Shown piece by piece: positions 27,409 to 31,399 of a stretch of DNA of 31,399 bases. The DNA is taken from NCBI GenBank assembly GCA_905221605.1, contig CAJNDS010001225.1:794569-825967 (forward strand), in the 5' to 3' direction. Position 1 is the first letter of the stretch. Each line of letters begins with the position of its first letter. The notes under the pieces are model-generated. The model had not been told where the DNA came from, did not search any database, and saw only the letters and a program-made list of their open reading frames with translations. The position numbers were made by a program, and so were the translations under genes. Source of the stretch: Symbiodinium natans (taxonomy: Eukaryota; Sar; Dinophyceae; Suessiales; Symbiodiniaceae).

Positions 27409-29526
27409 GCTGCGAGGCGTAGCCACCCGAAGGGGCCGTTGGTCAAGGTGAAACTAAACTAAAAATTACCTCGCTTGAGGTGTTGCGTTCTCAGCTAGGC
27501 CCTCTCTCAGCTGCAACCCTCAGCACTCGCGAGGCCGAACTTTGCCCTCCGCATGCATTGCTGTTGAGGCACTTGTTGTGGCGTCAGCCTCCGTAAGTTT
27601 GGCAATCCCCACTCAGCACTGGATGTTCTGTTCGAGGCATATTTCCTCAGCGCATGCGAGGCCGCAAAGTGAAACACGTGAGGTATGAAAAATTGCTACT
27701 CCAGGTTCGTCCGCAGCTCCGGCTTTCTCGCACTTACTAACCGTGCCTTGCAGCCTCCCCCAAAGTAGCGTCACCCTGGCTTTCTCGCTCTTACTCACCA
27801 GTTGACCAATAATGCATCTCACGCGGTTGCTTCATGGTAAAACTGCAGCTCTAGGTCCCGGCGTTCTCGCTCTTACTAACCCGGACCGACACTGCAGAGA
27901 AGCATTGACTGTTGTTCCCTCAGCGGAGGCGAGGCCGAACAACCATTCCGCTGCATCAGCGCAGCCAGGCCCTCAGCTCCTCACTGAGCCAGGGCTCTCT
28001 TTAGACAGAGTTCCCCTGCTGGCAAGCCCTCTATCTCTTTGTGACCCCCGCGGTGCCACGTATAAGCAGCTGCACCGCGTGTCTTAGGACCACAGTTTTC
28101 CTTCGGATTTGTTGTTGTAGGCCTTCCAGTGCTTGAGGCCGAATCCAAACACCACATCTCACGTCACAAGGCTGGCAATTTGGCTCCAACATCTGAAGAT
28201 AGTAACACATACTCTGCGTGGCGTCCGCGTGAGCTAGCCTGTCCTTTCTTTAGGAGTTCGGCTCCTTTCATCGCTTGTCTTACCACAGGTCTCTTTCGGT
28301 GGCCCGTACTCAGCAGCCAGCACATGTACCATCCTCAGACGCCAGAGCCGCCTTGCCCCAGCAAGTGCCCATACAAACCACTCACCGATAGTGAGAGCCA
28401 ACATCTTCAAACAACCTCCAGCGGCCGTGCCGCGAGGACCTAAACATCTGCAAGATTCCGCCTTGTCTGTGTGCACGGACAGACCCCAGCCCTTGCAGGA
28501 GACGTGGATGTAAACAAAAGCAGGCCTGCCATGTCCAGCAGGCTGATTACCATTGGTTGCCTTCAGATGGGAAAAGCGCGAAGATCGGGTAACCTCCATC
28601 TGAATCATTTCCGGCCAATACCAACCCTTACAAACCCTCAGCACGGAGCGAGGCCGAAGGAGGCTTCTTGGACTATTGGTTTTCCGGGGAGCAGCCACCA
28701 TCAGCTGCTCTTCAACTTGCACTGCGCCGCACCACAGTCCTACTGCAAGTTCCTTGGCAACGGTTTCTCAGTAGCACCAGTCAATGAGCTTTACGACACT
28801 GATGCCTCTGGTTATTTATGTCCAGGCAGATCCACCAGGGTTGGGCCAAATCTTTTCTACCTGATTCTACCTGCGAAGAAAATCCTGTTGTGCTCAGCTT
28901 GCAGATCCCCGAAAACCTGCAAGCTTGGGCTCGAGCACACCGGGACACTCCTGTCGCCACTGCAAGGATGCCTCTTGCAGTGCGACGTTGGCCTGCACTG
29001 TCTGCAGCGTGCCTGGCCGTTTCCCCCCGTGTTTCGGTCTCACCTTCGGTTTCCACACAAGTGAGCGAGGAACCCAAACTCACCTTCAGCACAGCCCTCA
29101 ATCCAAATGAGGGTCGGTGGGCTTTGCTCACCCAGAGACAGCAGGAATCTCTGGTGAGCAACAGGCTTGCGTCACCCCTCAAGCAATGCGAGGCTGCAAC
29201 TCTCACTGTGACCCAGAGCAGACTGTAGGCCACAAGGTTCCCTCAGCAACGCGAGGACGAAAAGCTTCCCTCTAGCGAAGCGAGGCCGAAAACTGTGCAC
29301 TCACGCCCTTCGTCGACGGCAGCAGTTGGCGGGCCGCCGCTCTATGACAGCTTAGCCGGTCAGCCGGCCTACGAGCAAACACAGTTTTGCCAGGCCTCAA
29401 AACGGAACCTACCCTTAGTTACAAGCCCCAGGGCCAGCCACAACGGCACTAAAGACGCTCTCTACCTGAGCACCCCACCGGGGTTGAGCCGAAACCTTGA
29501 GCCAACCAGGACTTTCTCGTCTGCAC
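27409..29526 (+). repeat. Array unit 4 (2118 bases, B type)
   Basis: Carries B-type markers like unit 2. It lacks ten bases (GCAATTGTTC or equivalent) near 28941, breaking the Cys-rich frame, and one A in the CTCACCGATAG site near 28386. Confidence 0.97.
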
Positions 29527-31399
29527 GCTGCGAGGCGTAGCCACCCGAAGGGGCCGTTGGTCAAGGTGAAACTAAACTAAAAATTACCTCGCTTGAGGTG
29601 TTGCGTTCTCAGCTAGGCCCTCTCTCAGCTGCAACCCTCAGCACTCGCGAGGCCGAACTTTGCCCTCCGCATGCATTGCTGTTGAGGCACTTGTTGTGGC
29701 ATCAGCCTCCGTAAGTTTGGCAATCCCCACTCAGCACTTGATGTTCTGTTCGAGGCATATTTCCTCAGCGCATGCGAGGCCGCAAAGTGAAACACGTGAG
29801 GTATGAAAAACTGCTACTCCAGGTTCGTCCGCAGCTCCGGCTTTCTCGCACTTACTAACCGTGCCTTGCAGCCTCCCCCAAAGTATCGTCACCCTGCTTT
29901 CCCTCGCTCTTACTCACCCAGTTGACATAATGCATCTCACGCGGTTGCTTCATGGTAAAACTGCAGCGCAGAGTCCCCGGCGTCTTCCGCTCTTAACTAC
30001 AAACCCGGACCGACACTGCAGAGAGCATTGACCATGTTGTTTCCCTCAGCGGAGGCGAGGCCGAACCACCATTCCGCGCATCAGCGCAGCCAGCCTCAGC
30101 TCACTCACTGCGCCACTGCTCTCTGTTAAACAGAGTATCCCCTGGCTGGCAAGCCCTCTATCTCTATGTGACCCCCGCGGTGCCACGTATAAGCAGCTGC
30201 ACCGCGTGTCTTAGGACCACAGTTTTCATTCGGATTTGTTGTTGTAGGCCTTCCAGTGCTTGAGGCCGAATCCAAACACCACATCTCACGTCACAAGGCT
30301 GGCAATTTGGCTCCAACATCTGAAGATAGTAAACACATACTCTGCGTGGCGTCCGCGTGAGCTAGCCTGTCCTTTCTTTAGGAGTTCGGCTCCTTTCATC
30401 GCTTGTCTTACCACAGGTCTCTTTCGGTGGCCCGTACTCAGCAGCCAGCACATGTACCATCCTCAGACGCCATAGCCGCCTTGCCCCAGCAAGTGCCCAT
30501 ACAAACCACTCACCAGATAGTGAGAGCCAACATCTTCAAACAACCTCCAGCGGCCGTGCCGCGAGGACCTAAACCTCTGCAAGGTTCCGCCTTGTCTGTG
30601 TGCACGGACAGACCCCAGCCCTTGCAGGAGACGTGGATGTAAACAAAAGCAGGCCTGCCATGTCCAGCAGGCTGATTACCATTGGTTGCCTTCAGATGGG
30701 AAAAGCGCGAAGATCTGGTAACCTCCATCTGAATCCTTTCCGGCCAATACCAACCCTTACAAACCCTCAGCACGGAGCGAGGCCGAAGGAGGCTTCTTGG
30801 ACTATTGGTTTTCCGGGGAGCAGCCACCACCAGCTGCTCTTCAACTTGCACTGCGCCGCACCCCAGTCCTACTGCAAGTTCCTTGGCAACGGTTTCTCAG
30901 TAGCACCAGTCAATGAGCTTTACGACACTGATGCCTCTGGTTATTTATGTCCAGGCAGATCCACCAGGGTTGGGCCAAATCTTTTCTACCTGATTCTACC
31001 TGCGAAGAAAATCCCTGTTGTGCTCAGCTTGCAGATCCCCGAAAACCTGCAAGCTTGGGCTCGAGCACACCGCAATTGTTCGGGACACTCCTGTCGCCAC
31101 TGCAAGGATGCCTCTTGCAGTGCGACGTTGGCCTGCACTGTCTGCAGCGTGCCTGGCCGTTTCCCCCCGTGTTTCGGTCTCACCTTCGGTTTCCACACAA
31201 GTGAGCGAGGAACCCAAACTCACCTTCAGCACAGCCCTCAATCCAAATGAGGGTCGGTGGGTTTTGCTCACCCAGAGACAGCAGGAATCTCTGGTGAGCA
31301 ACAGGCTTGCGTCACCCCTCAAGCAATGCGAGGCTGCAACTCTCACTGTGACCCAGAGCAGACTGTAGGCCACAAGGTTCCCTCAGCAACGCGAGGACG
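29527..31399 (+). repeat. Array unit 5 (1873 bases, cut by window end)
   Basis: Close to the other copies except for a burst of small indels between about 29885 and 30150. The right half carries B-type markers (CGGTTTCC, six C before GTGTTTCGG). The array continues past the window. Confidence 0.97.

Noticed and set aside
18244-31399. Hammerhead ribozyme based on GAGGCCGAA
   Set aside because: The CUGANGA core and a cleavage-site stem are absent around the motif in every copy examined.
21043-31399. rDNA or 5S rDNA tandem array
   Set aside because: Unit length is compatible with such an array, but I see no conserved rRNA core sequence on either strand.

Overview
The window is nuclear DNA of a eukaryote. 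The evidence is abundant TTTAGGG heptamers (the telomere repeat of plants, green algae and most alveolates), GT-AG splice-like junctions joining open frames in phase, no bacterial operon layout, and most of the length taken up by simple, tandem and inverted repeats. I recognised no protein family and no rRNA or tRNA gene. TTTAGGG tracts scattered among exons recall the repeat-rich chromosome segments of coccidian Apicomplexa such as Eimeria. However, the CAG repeats usual there are missing, so a chromerid, dinoflagellate or green alga remains possible.

Layout. (1) 1-3255: TTTAGGG tracts in both orientations alternate with short open segments. On the minus strand these segments read as exons of a possible gene running from a TATA-box-like site near 2890 to a stop near 100. 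Several putative introns consist largely or wholly of telomere-type heptamers, and five consecutive junctions that can be tested keep the frame. This is the most interesting part of the window. (2) 3256-12455: GC-rich sequence, mostly without repeats, with overlapping open frames on both strands and a few weak gene candidates. (3) 12456-12886: a TATACA-type hexanucleotide satellite. (4) 13010-13514: a convincing small two-exon gene. (5) 13520-17110: dispersed motifs, a G-rich 13-mer minisatellite, a fold-back element with 67-base inverted ends around seven tandem 49-50-base units, AT-rich tandem repeats, and the C-rich inverse of the minisatellite. (6) 17389-17711: a probable terminal exon pair on the plus strand, with a competing minus-strand reading. 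(7) 18117-31399: a tandem array with one diverged 2.9-kb unit followed by nearly five close copies of a 2.1-kb unit. The array is studded with a short hairpin motif (CCTCAGC, loop, GCGAGGCCGAA) and CTTACTAAC motifs.

The 2.1-kb copies show alternating A/B variants, which suggests amplification as dimers. Small indels break the frames of most copies, so at most some copies encode protein. Strand calls for short exons are uncertain throughout, because purine-N-pyrimidine codon bias looks the same on both strands.
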